From the NCBI GenBank assembly GCA_010279815.1, contig QEOQ01000508.1, forward strand, positions 6,936-70,935: 64,000 nucleotides of DNA. Direction: 5' to 3'. The stretch comes from Brachionus plicatilis (taxonomy: Eukaryota > Rotifera > Eurotatoria > Ploima > Brachionidae). Positions 11,501-24,197 of the stretch are shown piece after piece; position 1 is the stretch's first letter; every line of letters begins with the position of its first letter. Below the pieces are notes generated by a model. It worked only from the letters and a program-made list of their open reading frames with translations, was not told the DNA's origin and ran no database searches. A program made the translations under genes and the position numbers.

Positions 11501-14500
11501 TGAGAGTTTGACTGACTTAATGGGTCGTAATCAACAATGGCTCAATCCATACCCTTCCATTTATCGGTTTTTGGAAAACGAGTTTTTTATTTTAGAATGT
11601 CAATGTGAATTTTCCAGTCAATTGTCGAGTTTTAGCTTGGAAAACTCGACTTGTGACGATGAAAATTCCGAAGGAAATTTGAATGAAACAAATGAATTAA
11701 ATGTGAACACAGACGATGAAGATGATGATGAGGACGATGACTCTTGGGTTTCATTCATAACCCATGGCATCAAGACAAAGGCCTATAATCTAATTGGAAT
11801 GCACCGATCTAACGATTCGAGCAAGAAGAAAAAGTTTTTGAGAAGAAAATTTTCAATTCTGCACATAAAATCTACCACACCGGAGGAATTGTTTGAACGC
11901 AAGCTTAAATCAGAGGAATATGGTGAAGCACTTAAATTAGCTCAGAGTTACAATTTAGACACAGATTTAGTTTATAAACAGCAATGGAATTCTAAACCCA
12001 TATCCAAATCGACCATTAATGATTATTTGGTAAAATAAGCTTTTTTTTTGTGGGTAGAAATGAAAGTAAAAATTTTTAAAAAGAGTAAAATAAAAAAAAG
12101 ATCATGGATTTTGCATGAATGTGAGGAAAGAGTTTCGCCAAACATTGACACAACAAAATTGCTAATTGAATTCGGTCTACATGGTACTGATCTTGATTCA
12201 ATGATAGCAATAAATGAGACTGATGACAATAGATTTGTTTTTTCACAAAAAGAAGAACTGGAAGATGATGAAGATGATGAACCATTTGATAGATTCAATC
12301 CTGTTTTAGTCGAAAAACGCAGAAAAAAAATACATGAAGCCAGACTTAAAAAATTAAGTCTTTTAGATCCAGAAAAGTATTAAGAATAATTGAGAAAAAA
12401 ATTAAATAAATTTTAATTTTAAAGTTTTACATTGATGCAAAAAGAGCTGTGTTTGATTCGATTCCGACTTTTGACTTACATGGATCGCTTAAATGTTTAC
12501 GAGCAAATATTAGGCGGTTCTATTAAGGCAGCTGAGCAGTTTGATCACGAAAAGTATTTGGAAATACGCTCGAAATCAATTTATGAAATAGCTTTAGATT
12601 ACGCTAGAGTAATTTTTTTTTTTTTATGAATTTGTTTTCTATTTTTTTAGGAAGGAAACACGAACGCTGTTGAAATTTTGTTTTGTTTTTATTCGAAAGA
12701 ATTGAGGAATCATCAACTTGATATTTTAAGCAATTTTCCTGAAACTCTTGATCCCGATGAATATGCAAAGCTTTTGCCCAAAATTGAGTAAGCTTCTTTA
12801 AAAAAAAATTAAATGAATTAAAACTTACTTTTTTCTTTAATTTCTCAATCTTATAAAAATTTCTTTTAAAAAATTTTTTATTGAATATTTTTATAGTACT
12901 TTTATTTAATGTAAATCAAATAATCATCATTAATATAATCTTTTCTCAATTCAGAATTAAAATTATGCTCAATTAAAATTAATTTTTTTTTAATTTCTTA
13001 TTCGGATTATAAATTATGAAACAAAATATTATTTACATTGGGCTGAAAAGAAGGACTTTGATCCATTCTGAGCTGACCCGAATCTGTTTTAAAAAAAAAT
13101 TTTTCTTTAAAAATTTTTTTTTTACATTTTCAAATAATAAAGAATAATTATTATTATTATTAAATCAAATAATCCCCATTAATATAATCTTTTCTCAATT
13201 CAGAATTTATTTTTGAACAAAGAATTTACCCCAATTAAAGAGCTTTTCTTTAACTTTTTTATTAAATCCATGATTAATTCAGCTCAAAATTTTATATTAA
13301 TTCTTGGCGTCTAAATAAATTATAGTTTCGATTAGGAAAATTTAGTTTTTCATTAAGATTCTTTTTTTGCAGATATGAACTTCCAAAATAATGAAAAGTA
13401 ATTTTTGATTAATAAATTAACAAAATTTATCTTCAATCACTTTTTTAACAGGCATTTTGCAGAGGATTTGCCAATTTTTGCTAAATTTTAATTAAAATGT
13501 GAATCCTTAAATATGATAAAAAATTTTTTTGATTAACTTGACAAATGAAGTCAATCATAAGGAGAATAATTATCTTGATATTAAATTCTAAGTAAAATAT
13601 ATAAATTATCAAGCTCAAGTTTAGTTTCTGGGGGTCACGCTTTACTCTTATTTTGGATAAAGTAAAAGAAAGTTTAAACTCAAGACTTAACTTATTAAAA
13701 TTAAAATTATTACAAAATTAATGAAAATATATGCCAAAACATAATAAAATTTTTAGAAATCTAAAAAAACATTATTCAACTCAATTTTTTTTACTTTATT
13801 TTTTTAATTTTCAATTTTACAATTTCTCCAAAAAAAATATTTTATTTGATCAAGAAAAAAAATTGTTCTATATTTTTTTGGTAATCATTTTTTGATGATT
13901 CTGTATAGTTTTTCCCCGTTAAATTTTTCCCCCTTAATATTTTCCCCGTTTAATAAATTCCCCGATATAAATATTCCCCTATATAAATTTTCCCCCTGTA
14001 AAAATTTCTCTCCGTTTAAAATTCCCTGTGTAAATTTTTCCCCGTTTTTTTTTTTTTATTTTAGCCAATCAAAAGTTAATTGAATTAATAAGCAGATTAA
14101 TAATAGAAAATTAAATTTTGAGTTAATCTTTTATCTTTCTAATACTCCATTTCCTTTACCTTAAAGAACGCTTAATAATTGATCTTAATCAAAATGTTCC
14201 GGCTTAATATCTAAATGATAATTGATTGAAATGAAAAAAAAATACTTTGATGAATTAAACTTAAATAATAAATGCCATGAACATTACTGAAAATACTTAA
14301 AAAAAATTAAAAATGGAAAGAGTAGAATACTTAGACCCTTCTAAACATCTTCTGATTTTTAAAAATTACAAATTTCATCGTAAAGAAAACAATACAAATG
14401 GTAGCGTTCGTTGGCGATGCGAAGCTTGTAATTTCTTTCCGTTTTTATCTTTTTCTTTAATTAATTTTTATTACTTTTTTTTATCAATAAAATATCATTG

Positions 14501-17500
14501 ACAATTTTTTTTTATTTTAATTAATTTATTTTTGATTGGCTAATCAACAACTCCTCCTATTAGGGGAAGAATTATACAGGGGAAAATTTTACACGGGGAA
14601 AATTTTACACAGGGAAAATAAAAAGAGGGAAAAATAAAAAAGGGGAAAATTTTACAGGGAAAATTTTAAAGGGGGAAAAATTAAAACGGGGAAAATCTAT
14701 AATTTACCTTTTTGATCACATAAAGTCGAATAGTAAGTTTTTTGATCAAAATGATCATATTCTGGACATATTACTAATGATCAAATTTTTAGTGAACACT
14801 TGATCAAATAGTCCCTAAACCCCTAAAATTAGTAAATAAATTCCCAAGAAAATTTTATGATTTCATTTAATAAAAGGCTTTCTTTTTAAATAAGAATAAT
14901 TTTTTATTTCAATTAAAAGGTCTTTAATATAGAAAAAAATCGCTCTAAATTGTCAGTAATAACTTAACTTGGAAAAAAAAAATTTTTTAGCTTGTAATTC
15001 TCTTTAAATTTTTTCCACATAAGATTATTTATCTAATTTTTATTAGGAAATTTTTATTTTAAAATAATTTAAGGAATGGTGATTTTTTTTTATTCGACGA
15101 TGAAGACCAAATTCGTGAAGACAAAGATTGGGTAGAACTCCCGGAATTCGCCCACATAATCAGTAAAGCTTCAAAGGAAATTATTCAAGAATTCACAGTA
15201 GACCTCATTCAAAGCTGGTATTACAATCGTGCCATTGAAATCGAGAGTTTAAGTGGTCTTGTCGATATTGCTCTATCATTTGTTCAATTGGCATATGCAA
15301 ATGGCTGCAAAAACATGGTTGATTTAATGGAAAATTTGAAAATTCTTTACACACTGGCCTATGATTGCAAAGCCGATTTCAATGAAAACTCACCTAAATT
15401 ATCCTGTACCCTTTCTTCGATTAGCAAGCTAAGCGAAATAGAAAAACTAGAAATGATAATGAAATATTCAAATGAGCCGTCAACTGATCATTATAGCAAA
15501 AATTTACAAGACTGGCTTTTGCCATTCGTCCTAAGGCGACCAACTGTCCAGTCATGCGAGTCACTTTTGCGCCAATATTTGCTCAAAGCATCAATTGAAG
15601 ACTTAAATCCTTGTCTCAAACTTTTGTATCTACGCCTAAAGCCAAAAAGTTCTTCTCAGCAACCCATTTCTAGCTTTACCCTAAACGAACTGAACCTAGT
15701 CTCCATAATTATTGACTGCATGTATGTAAATGAAAGGCCAGAGCAAGTAACCATATGCAAAAAACTGGTTAACGATATAGCCAGCAAACAAGAAGGACAA
15801 CTTGGCCATAGAGAAAAAATCATTCTTTCCCATCATCAGCAGCAACAACTCAAGCATGTCCATGAGCATTTAAATGCTTGTGAACTTTTCAAAAAATATG
15901 GCATTAATAAAACTCTTTCTTACATTAAGCATTCTTGTTCTGATCAAGAGTCATGTCGCGACGCTCTTGTCAAGCTTACTTATTTTGCCAGCAAACGCTC
16001 GGATCACCTAAAGGTGAATGAATGGATTGAACTGATGAAAGACCTAAGCCATCTTCAAAACAATTTGTACAAGGATTTAATTGATTATAAAGAGTGTACA
16101 GAAATATTTGTGTCAAGTCTTCTTAGATCAAAAAATTTAGAAAATATAAAATTAGCAGCCGACTGGCTCCAGGATATCTATAATGTAGACAAAGAGGGAG
16201 CAGTAGGCTTGGCAATAAAATCAGCGCAGGATTATTTCAATGCTTCATCCAACTACCATGATCCTGATATGAACTTTGCCAAGGCATGCCTTGATCTTGT
16301 TCAATCGATGATATTGGGCTCAAAGGTTTTGAATTTAGGTAATGCCCGACTCGGCAGTCTTAAGGAGAATCTTAAAAATTTGGAGCAAACCACTGGAGAC
16401 CCATCGTTGAATTCTTGTTTCAAAATGATCAATAATGAGTTCGATCTTATGTTTAGTATGAAGTTAATTGCCGAATTTGACTTTAACATTTTGCCCGTTC
16501 AAGTCAGGCTGAGTGAGAATAGATTTAAGATTCTTGTAGACATTCTTAACAAAAACGAAAATGCTTACAAAAATTGTGACAGATTTTTGGAATTGGCATC
16601 GAGTTTACATGTGCAAACTTTTTCTCAAAGTGACCAAGTACCTGAGGTCATGCTTCTGATAGCTGAGCATGCATTGGAAAAATCAAATTTTTCCATTGTC
16701 AAACAAATGTGTTGCCAAATGATCACTTTAAATTATGAACCAGCTTGGTATTGTGTATTCAAGTATGCCTTGTACTTAGCCAATAATGTTTGTTCAGCTC
16801 ATGCAATTCAGGTCTTGGTACTGAATGACGCTAGTTTGGATAAATTGTACTCTAATTTGAATGAACAATTTGTTTTTGGCTCGATTGCCAATCATTTATT
16901 CGATTTTAGTTCTACTTTTGGCTGGAGCAAGGAAAAAACTTTGAAAAATTTGCAAGAAATTGAAAAGTTGCTCTCTTTTGTGGTAACTAGCTGTGACATA
17001 GAGCACATCCAAGGCATTCTTTATCAAAAATTGAATGTTGAATCAGCCATTAATCAAATCGAGACCCAGCAAGATCAACTAGAACAACAATCGGACAAAT
17101 TCAGCTTTGAAAAGTTCAACTCGAATTTATTTGAAAACAAAAATTTATCCTTAAATCTAAAAGAAACTAAGAAAAAATGTCTAATGATAAAAAGTAGCCT
17201 CAAAAAACTTGACTATTTTAAGTCAAGTTTCAAAAGTGATGATTCTGTGATAGATTTTTGGATACACTTACTCAACAATTTGACTCAAACTGAAGTAAAA
17301 TGCGCTTTTTCTTATCTTTTAAATTTAGATGACACCGATGTGGGTCTTTTATTTGAGAATACTAGACGTGTTGAATTTTCTTCGGACAAATCTTATGAAT
17401 TTTTTATCCATTTTCTAGTGCTGAATTTAGCTGGTGAACTGTTCCAGTCCAATTTGGACGCAAAGCAGCTGCTCTACGAGCTTGATCGGTCTGTCCTCGT

Positions 17501-19838
17501 TGACTTAATTGAGTCCAAAGAAAAATCCGAATTCAAAAACCAAAATTCCTACCGTTTATTTGAAAAAATAAACCGCAAATTTACCCAATACGATCACCAC
17601 AATCAAATGGAGCACTTAAATGCTGGTATAGATCTGGACAGATTTGAGACAGACCAAACTTACAAAGAAGAAACTATTCTTGGACTAAGCATGGACTACC
17701 GTCAATTCAAATTGGCTTGCTCTTTGGCAAAGTTCTATTCAGTCGATTTGTGGAAGGTTTACATGGCTTTTACTGAATACATGCTATGTGATGTCACAGA
17801 TCTAGATCTTGACAAAATAGAAGCCGATCTCAAGCCGCTCACGGGCCTTTTGACACAAAGAATGGAAGAGTATAAGGAAAACATGAGTCAGCGGGTGTAT
17901 GAATTTTTAGATGGCAAAAATTTAGATAAATTAGCTATTTTTTATTCGCTTTTGGGCGATCCGGAAAGTGATCTTCATGTGAAAAATATAAAAAAATTAA
18001 AATCCATCCATATTGGTGCCAATTTCGACTACAAAGAAATGTTAAAGAAACCATTCGAGGTTATTGAACCCTATCTAGATGATTCAAATTTGCAGCTATT
18101 TTCTAAAATAATTCAAAAAACAACTTCCTTAAATCCGAGCAAGCTGAATGTTGTCTGGTGTTTGAAAAAGTTCTGGAAGCAAATTGACTCTATTCTGGAT
18201 CAAAATTCAGACAATGTTTGGGAAGAAAGTCAAAATTTGAATTTAATCTACGATAACTTAGATAGCATGAGTGAAAATATAAAAAAGTTGGACTTAAGAA
18301 GTGACTTTATCCATTTTGTCAAAGAGCTTTGTCTGAGTGAAAAAAGTTGTCGCAAATTAAATATTCAAATTCGTAAAGAACTCCTCAAAAGAATCAATAA
18401 AATTGTCAAATCTCAAAAGTTGGAACAAAACCCAGAGTTTGAGCATGTGAGTAAAGAGCTGACCAAAATTCACAACAATATTAAGCTCATTGATAATATT
18501 GATAGAAATTTAAATTCAAACGCAAAAGATAATGCTTTGAACAGTAAATACATCAATTTGTTTGACATTGAATTGGGAAAAATATATTTTTTTGACAATG
18601 ACCAAGATGAAGAAGAACAAAAGCTAAAGACACTGGATAATATACTCATAAGTATGTTTTTGGATGGCTATTCAATTGAAGTTTTGTTCAACATTATTAG
18701 ATTGTTTGATTACACTGAAAAGACTTCCATGAAAAATATAATTCGACTAAGTTTGAACAAGCTGTGCTCAGAGCTCAAAACTGATAGTGAAAATGTGACC
18801 AAATTAAATTTATTATTGAATACAATTTCATCGTATTTGTCTTCTAATCAGATGGTAAAACAAAAGTCAAAAAAAAGCTCTCTGACAACTGAAACTAAAA
18901 TAATAAATGACCAAGATGTAATGGACTGTATGAGATTTTTTTGCAATGATCAACAAATCGACATCAAAATAAGACTTTTTATTTTAGAAGAATTGAATAA
19001 AATAATTAAAAACATGAAGGAAGAAGACCTAATGTTATTGTTGGTTTTCAAAACTAATGCTATTTTGGCAAATTGTGATTATTTTGGCAAAAAAACTGAT
19101 CAAATTGATTCGAGTGTCCTCGAGAGCGAACAAAAAAGGAAGAGTTTAATAATGAATTTTATTAATCTAAGCGAGACAAAGCCGGATTTCAGAGCACTGT
19201 TAAATTTGATTAAAGTATGGCCAATTTTTAGCGAAGAAGATTCAAATGAAAAACCATTAAATCTAATTTTATCAAAAATGATACAGAACAAAATCGATGC
19301 AAATATTTTGTGCGAGTTAAATGATGACCGAGTTCTTGAATTGAGTGAAACAGATTTAAATTTTATAAGAAAAAATGTTATTTTAGACCAAAATGATTCC
19401 AAATTAGAATTTATAAAAATTTCATTCTTAAAAGTGAGTTTATTGTTCAAAACTACGGCTATTTTGGAATCGATCAAAAAATACATCAACACTTTAGATC
19501 TGGAGTGCTTTAAGAGCTTGAAAGCGAATAGGGGAAATTTCGATGAACTTGAGTCGAATGATTCGTATGGTCTAGTGGTAAATGATGCAGATTTGATGAC
19601 CCTTATTTTGAAAGATAACTTCTACTTAGAAATTGTCAATACCAGTTTTTATGCTATTTTTTTTAATTTCTTGGTCCGAAATAAAACAAAGGATGAATTA
19701 AAAGAAATAGTCAAAGTATTGAAAAAAAATGGTCATTTAATGGAAGCAGCAAATTTATTATGCGAAGCTGAGAATTTGTGTGATTCGTATAGAACGCTTT
19801 CTGTTTCGTTAGCTGCTTTAGAAAAATTCACAATATAA
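8559..19838 (+). CDS. NBAS: NBAS subunit of the NRZ tethering complex (WD40 plus Sec39)
   Basis: Nine exons: 8559-8688, 8741-8864, 8915-9030, 9153-9286, 10791-12029, 12084-12376, 12425-12608, 12651-12787 and 15074-19838. All junctions keep frame and give 2373 residues; human NBAS is about 2371. Landmarks match NBAS throughout: KTILYDV at the start, SPDDQNLTVVYVSGRINIYS in the WD40 part, STTPEELFERKLKSEEYGEA, DTDLVYKQQW, an SKIKKRSWILHEC block restored across intron 5, and KELC..RLLTYMDRL. The last exon alone has 1588 codons and carries the Sec39 helical solenoid and the C-terminus. NBAS works with RINT1 and ZW10 in Golgi-to-ER retrograde transport and, in animals, in nonsense-mediated decay. 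Introns 4 (1.5 kb) and 8 (2.3 kb) are swollen by repeats, while the others are about 50-120 bases. No frame damage is seen. Confidence 0.95.
9586..9792. repeat. Fold-back (MITE-like) element in NBAS intron 4
   Basis: The left arm (ACTCAAAGGCC ... GATCCTTTTTGTTACTT) is repeated in reverse complement at the right end (AAGTAACAAAAAGGATC ... GGCCTTTGAGT). Each arm is about 45-50 bases around an AT-rich centre, so the unit can form a long hairpin. No coding content. Confidence 0.6.
9965..10387 (+). repeat. Partial copy of the 8-bp-TSD MITE
   Basis: Starts GGCAAATTGAATTTTCAGAT and stays alignable with the complete element at 27373-27928, including ACATTACTAGACATG and TAATAATGGTTCATTA. The right terminal repeat is missing or too diverged to see, so the end is approximate. 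Confidence 0.65.
13904..14701 (+). mobile_element. Mutator-like element with tandem-array inverted ends and a FLYWCH remnant
   Basis: The left end (13904-14056) is an array of about nine units of roughly 16 bases, each with TTTTCCCC or a variant. The right end (14563-14701) is an array of about nine reverse-complement units (GGGGAAAA). The outermost bases also mirror each other (TATAG.TTTTCCCCGTT). Between them, 14313-14430 encodes a FLYWCH-type zinc finger fragment: HLLIFKNYKFHRKEN, then VRWRCEAC, followed by a possible donor. FLYWCH fingers occur at the N-terminus of MULE transposases, so I read this as a non-autonomous or decayed MULE. No transposase catalytic region is present and no target duplication is visible. 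Confidence 0.6.
14313..14430 (+). pseudogene. FLYWCH zinc-finger exon fragment
   Basis: About 40 codons starting at ATG with the FLYWCH pattern: hydrophobic LLIF, K-N-Y-K-F-H, then W-R-C-E-A-C. Only the first half of the finger (the aromatic/basic part and the first Cys pair) is readable before the frame becomes low-complexity. It lies wholly inside the MULE-like element in an NBAS intron, so it belongs to the element and not to NBAS. Confidence 0.5.
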
Positions 19839-21520
19839 TCTAAATAGTGAATTTTGGACAAAAAAATTATCAAAAAATTTAAATTGATTTTTATCTTTTT
19901 TATCTATTTATTTATCTTCCAACCAAGTTATTTATCTTTTATAAATATTTGATATTAAGAGCATATGGCTCAAATAAGATTGTTGAACAATTAAATGAGA
20001 AACAAGTCTAGTTTTTTGTTTAAAACTTTATTTATTTAATTTTGACTCAAAAATTTAAAAATAAAAACTTTCCATTTTAAAAAAATTTTAAATGGCATAA
20101 TTAAATAAATTTTTATTTGTTTTTATTTTTTATAACATTTAATTAATAATTTTTATTTATTCAAATAATTTTTTGAAAAACTCTTGATGTGCCAGAACAT
20201 TTTTGTATCCATAAAATTGATAAAATTTTAAACAACATAAATTATAATTAAATTTTTGAATAATATTTATTAAAAAGATACTTAAACAAGGAAAAATATA
20301 ATCTTAAATTTGATTTGGTTTTTCAATTTTGTGTTGAATTTAAAATTTTTTTTTCAAAAGCAAATGCCAGGTTTTTTTTAATACATTGGTGCTCCGCCTT
20401 TTGTATCTTACATCAATTGACGCAAAAAATTAAAAACTTACAAAATTTTACCTAAAATAAGTAAATTTATTTAAGTGAAAAATCATCAATTTACCACATT
20501 TTAAATTTGGCTAATTCTTAGTATTTTATATTTGAAATGCTTTAAAAATATTTAAAGCATTTCAAAGCTTTGGTGTCTTTTTCAAAAAGACGTAGAACGT
20601 AATTTAATTAAAAAATCTATTTTTTGTTAATACTTTACGATTATTTTTATGAAAACAATTTTTGCAAATTTTAAGAAAATATTTTTTTTTAAAAAAAAGC
20701 TAAGTTCCTAAACCAATTAAGGACCAAAAAATACTCCAAAGCTTTAAATTTTTGGAAATTTTTTATTTTACATCAATTCCTGTAAAATACTTAAAGAATT
20801 TGCCTAAGTTTCCATAAAATTTGGTTTATTGATGATTTTTTTTACTTTTGTCAATCTAACTTTTTTTATGTAAATTATTGTAAAATACAAAAAGCGAAAC
20901 ACCACATTACATCATCAATTTAATTCTGAAATTTTTAGTTTTGTACATTTTTTGGTATGATAAAGAGTTTTTAAAAAAATGAATCTAATAATAGATTTTT
21001 CATGTTTAGAAAAAAAAGGTAAGAGCTATTTGAATTCTTTAATGAATCTTTGTTGGAATTATTTTGTATCCAACCTTCCCTTGAGAGGTTTGTAAAAAAT
21101 TTTTGGGAAAGTAATTAGAGAAATTTAAATTTTTAATTAAAAAGTGCTAAAATTCCAAATTCGGTGAATCGTTCACCACTGATCTTTACAAATATTTGGA
21201 GATTGAATTTATAAAATGTTCTCAATACTTAATATCGTATTTAATTTGATTTATCAATTTTTAAATAAAAACATCTAATGTTATCAAAAATAAAAATAAA
21301 TTTAATAATTTTATTGAATTTAGTAAATTGTGAATAGATAAAAATGATACCAAACTTATATGATCACTTTATCTTTTGTTCTTGTTACCATATATTTTCA
21401 GTAAGCAAGAAAAAAAGGACAAAATGATCAAATTTAAATGAAGTCTATTAAAGAGTTTATAATGAAAAATTTAAAGATAATAATCACTAAGCAATTTAAT
21501 ATCTTTTAATTTAATCAATC
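19839..21520. other. Intergenic region between the convergent NBAS and ferritin genes
   Basis: About 1.7 kb of AT-rich sequence with no exon-like stretch on either strand. Both genes end towards it. Nothing further recognised. Confidence 0.5.
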
Positions 21521-22048
21521 TTAATTTTCTTTGCTATGGAGTTCCTTGTCAAATAGATATTCGCCAAGTCCATTACCTGCGCGCTTCAACTTGGAAATCA
21601 TTTCGCCAAGCTCTTTGATAGCATTAACTTGCTCTTCCAAATATTCACTTTCCAAAAAGTCAGCCAAATGAGCATCGTTATTCTCAGAAGCTATAGCGTG
21701 CACTTTTAAAAGCGAATCATTAACTTTCTTTTCCAAATCAAGTGCAGCTTCCAACGACTCCAAACCACTTCCCCATTCGTCTCTTTCTGGCCGCTTTACG
21801 TCTTTTAAGACAATACGACCGCCTCTCTTGTTCATATATTTCATGAATTTTTCAGCATGTTCTCTTTCTTCTTCTGAATTGTGAGCATAGAATTTGCTAA
21901 AGCCTGGCAAAGCTACGTCATCTCGGTCAAAATAAAAAGCCATTGATTGATAAACATAGCTTGCTGTGAGCTCCAAATTAATTTGATCATTTATCGCTTT
22001 TTCTGAAGCTTCGTGAAAATTTTGTCTGATTTTGCTTACTGATGCCAT
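21521..22048 (-). CDS. Ferritin, heavy-chain type, cytosolic
   Basis: Intronless ORF of 175 residues, the usual ferritin length, without a signal peptide. The four-helix fold shows [18 protein letters not shown] (helix A with ferroxidase Glu and Tyr), [20 protein letters not shown] (helix B with the Glu-x-x-His pair), [10 protein letters not shown] (helix C) and [11 protein letters not shown] with the conserved Gln in helix D. All positions expected for an active ferroxidase centre are present, so it should oxidise and store iron as 24-mers. An iron-responsive element lies 19-48 bases upstream of the ATG (22067-22096), so translation is probably controlled by IRP. Convergent with NBAS. Confidence 0.95.
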   Translation of the reverse strand: MASVSKIRQNFHEASEKAINDQINLELTASYVYQSMAFYFDRDDVALPGFSKFYAHNSEEEREHAEKFMKYMNKRGGRIVLKDVKRPERDEWGSGLESLEAALDLEKKVNDSLLKVHAIASENNDAHLADFLESEYLEEQVNAIKELGEMISKLKRAGNGLGEYLFDKELHSKEN

Positions 22049-22066
22049 TTTTTTCCGCTTGATAAA

Positions 22067-22096
22067 TTGTTTGAACAGTCACTGCTGTCGAAACAA
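22067..22096 (-). promoter_or_regulatory. Iron-responsive element (IRE) in the ferritin 5' leader
   Basis: On the minus strand: a 6-bp lower stem TTGTTT/AAACAA, an unpaired C, a 5-bp upper stem GACAG/CTGTT (one G-U), and the apical loop CAGTGA. That is the IRE layout: CAGUGN loop with an unpaired C five pairs below. The one deviation is a C opposite the bulged C, making a 1x1 C-C mismatch. Location in the leader of a ferritin gene makes the call strong. Confidence 0.88.
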
Positions 22097-22982
22097 CAAT
22101 AATTTTTTTCTTAAAAATAAATTTTTTAAATTCAAATGAAAATAACTCATTATTTATATGCAAACTGAAATTTAAACTACGTAAATAAGCTGTAAATTTG
22201 CACTGTCATATAGAAATATTTCTCGAGATTTTTTTATACTTTTATTGAAATTTGTGCTCAATTATTATGATTCTAACCAATCATAGGTTTACTTATTATG
22301 ATCATTAATATTATTTAATCAAAATTATAAAATTTTATGTAATAATTTAAAAATATGTCGGTAACTGGTGTGCTTAATTAAGCTACATTTTTGGCTCAAC
22401 AAATGGTCTACAAAAAAATTTTCAGCTCATGTTTCAAAAGCATTCTTATTAAATATTAATTAAAAAGAAATTTTTTTTCCTAAAATTTATAAAATAACTA
22501 GTTCTTGAATTTAATATCTATACTTTTTAAAAAATTTATGGTATCACTAATAATTAAGTATTTAATTTTTTTTTCTCCAAATTAACCAATTTTACTGCAT
22601 TGTCAATTAAAATGTATTTTTCTAATTTGATCTAATAAATCGATCAATTTTTTTTTATTTATTCAAAAACTAGCAAAAAATTTGCAACTTTTAACAATTA
22701 AAATGATATAAATTAATTTAATGAACGATTATAAATTGTGTATTTGAATTTTTGTTGCTCTTTAGAAAAACTAGACGCAATAAAATAGCTAAAATTGTTT
22801 TGCAATAAAAAAAGTTGGGTATTAGTTGGATTCATTTTTTTAATCTAATAAATTGTAAATTTCAATTTGCTTTAAAAAAAATTAAGTCATAATTTTTAGA
22901 TGCAACTTCAGATTTGCTTTCTAATCCACCAATTTTACAATCTTTTTTTTATATTTTAAATTCACATCGGCAATAAAAAAAA
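22097..22982. other. Intergenic region between ferritin and the dsRBD genes
   Basis: Divergent spacer, AT-rich. It must hold the ferritin promoter and the promoter of the first dsRBD gene. No specific element can be named. Confidence 0.4.
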
Positions 22983-24197
22983 ATGAACCAAAATTTTGTG
23001 TCTCAAAATAGTCAGACACCGCTTGGAATTCTAAATAATCTTTGCAGTGTCAGTAAGGTTCCGATGCCAACTTTTGAATTCGAACAAATTCAAAACAAAG
23101 ACAATGATCTGTATTTTACTTGTAAATGCTACATAAATGAAGAGTTTCAGTCAGTAGCTAAAGGAAAAAAAAAGAAGACTGCCAAGCATTTGGCAGCATT
23201 AAGAATCTTAAGAATGCTTAAAGAAAATAGCTCGAATAGCGAGCTGGCTGCTAAATTGGATTTTATAATGTAAGAAGTATTCTCATTCACAACAAGGAAA
23301 TTTAAAATATATCAAAATTAAACTAAATTAAATTTCCTCAAAAACTTATATTTTTTCTGCTTAAGAAAATTTGATAATTTATAGGAAAAACTTGGAAATT
23401 TTTGCTGAAGATCAAATTAGTTCATTTGATGAGACAAATAATAGCATTTCAAATAATTCTTCAATAATAAACGAAAATGATTTGGAAAATTCTGAAAATG
23501 TCCAAATTGACTCGTTCAAATTTGAAGCTATCAAAAATTACTTGGCCAAATGCACAAATCCAATAGGTGAAATTAAAATGATAGCCGATAAATACTCGAT
23601 GAAACAACCAGTTTTTATAATCGAGGATCTAAGTGAAAACTCGAACAAATTTTCATGTGTAGCCAAGTTTGGGGAATTTAGTGAAAGTGCAATAGGACGT
23701 ACTAAAAAACTGGCTAAAAGATATGCATCAATAAAGTTATTATTTAAAATAAAGACAAGTGGCATGCTAGACCATTGTCCATCAAAGACAAAAAGTTGTC
23801 ACAAAATTGAAATTAATCAAAAATTTTATGATCAATTGAAATTCAGTGAGAAAAAAGCTATTAGTATTATCAAGTCAAAAAATTTAAAAACTCAGCAATT
23901 TTCAAGCCGTATTTTGCTTGAACAATTAGCCAGAGAAGAAAACTTTGAGTACCAGATTAACGAAATTGTGTCTAATATTGAAGGTGATTTTATTCTATAG
24001 ATCTAAAATAAGAAATTAATTTTAACTTTTGATTAGATTTGAAAGCCTGTCTGATTTATGTAAACGCCAGTCCTCAACTAGTTTTTGGTGGCCATGGCAA
24101 AACTCAAGATGACGCCATCAAAAATGCGATCTTTTTTCTTCTTATTCACTTAAAAGATATTTGCTCAAAAGATGCTCCAAAATCTGAAATTTTTTAA
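22983..24197 (+). CDS. Three-dsRBD protein, TARBP2/PRKRA/Loquacious-like, copy A
   Basis: Three exons (22983-23269, 23385-23983, 24037-24197) join in frame to 348 residues. dsRBD1 begins at PLGILNNLCSV and has the RNA-binding helix GKKKKTAKHLAA. dsRBD2 begins at NPIGEIKMIADKYSM and has GRTKKLAKRYAS. The third domain (from FEYQINEIV to GGHGKTQDDAIKNA) has lost the KKxAK basic motif, as in the type-B, protein-binding third domain of TRBP and Loquacious. The family partners Dicer in siRNA and miRNA processing; the exact role here is inferred. The neighbour at 25821 is a paralogue with identical intron phases. The residues around the first intron are less certain than the domains. Confidence 0.85.

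Larger units (their letters stand above)
12788..15073. other. NBAS intron 8, repeat-bearing
   Basis: A 2.3-kb GT..AG intron with a precise phase-2 join (GA|G) that restores the KIE-NGD residues of the family. It holds a 50-base direct repeat (about 12914-12963 and 13163-13212, sharing TTAATATAATCTTTTCTCAA) and the Mutator-like element at 13904-14701. Confidence 0.7.

Noticed and set aside
13892..14083. Open frame through the C4 repeat array
   Set aside because: It is a translation of a tandem DNA repeat (Phe-Ser-Pro units) with no gene context.
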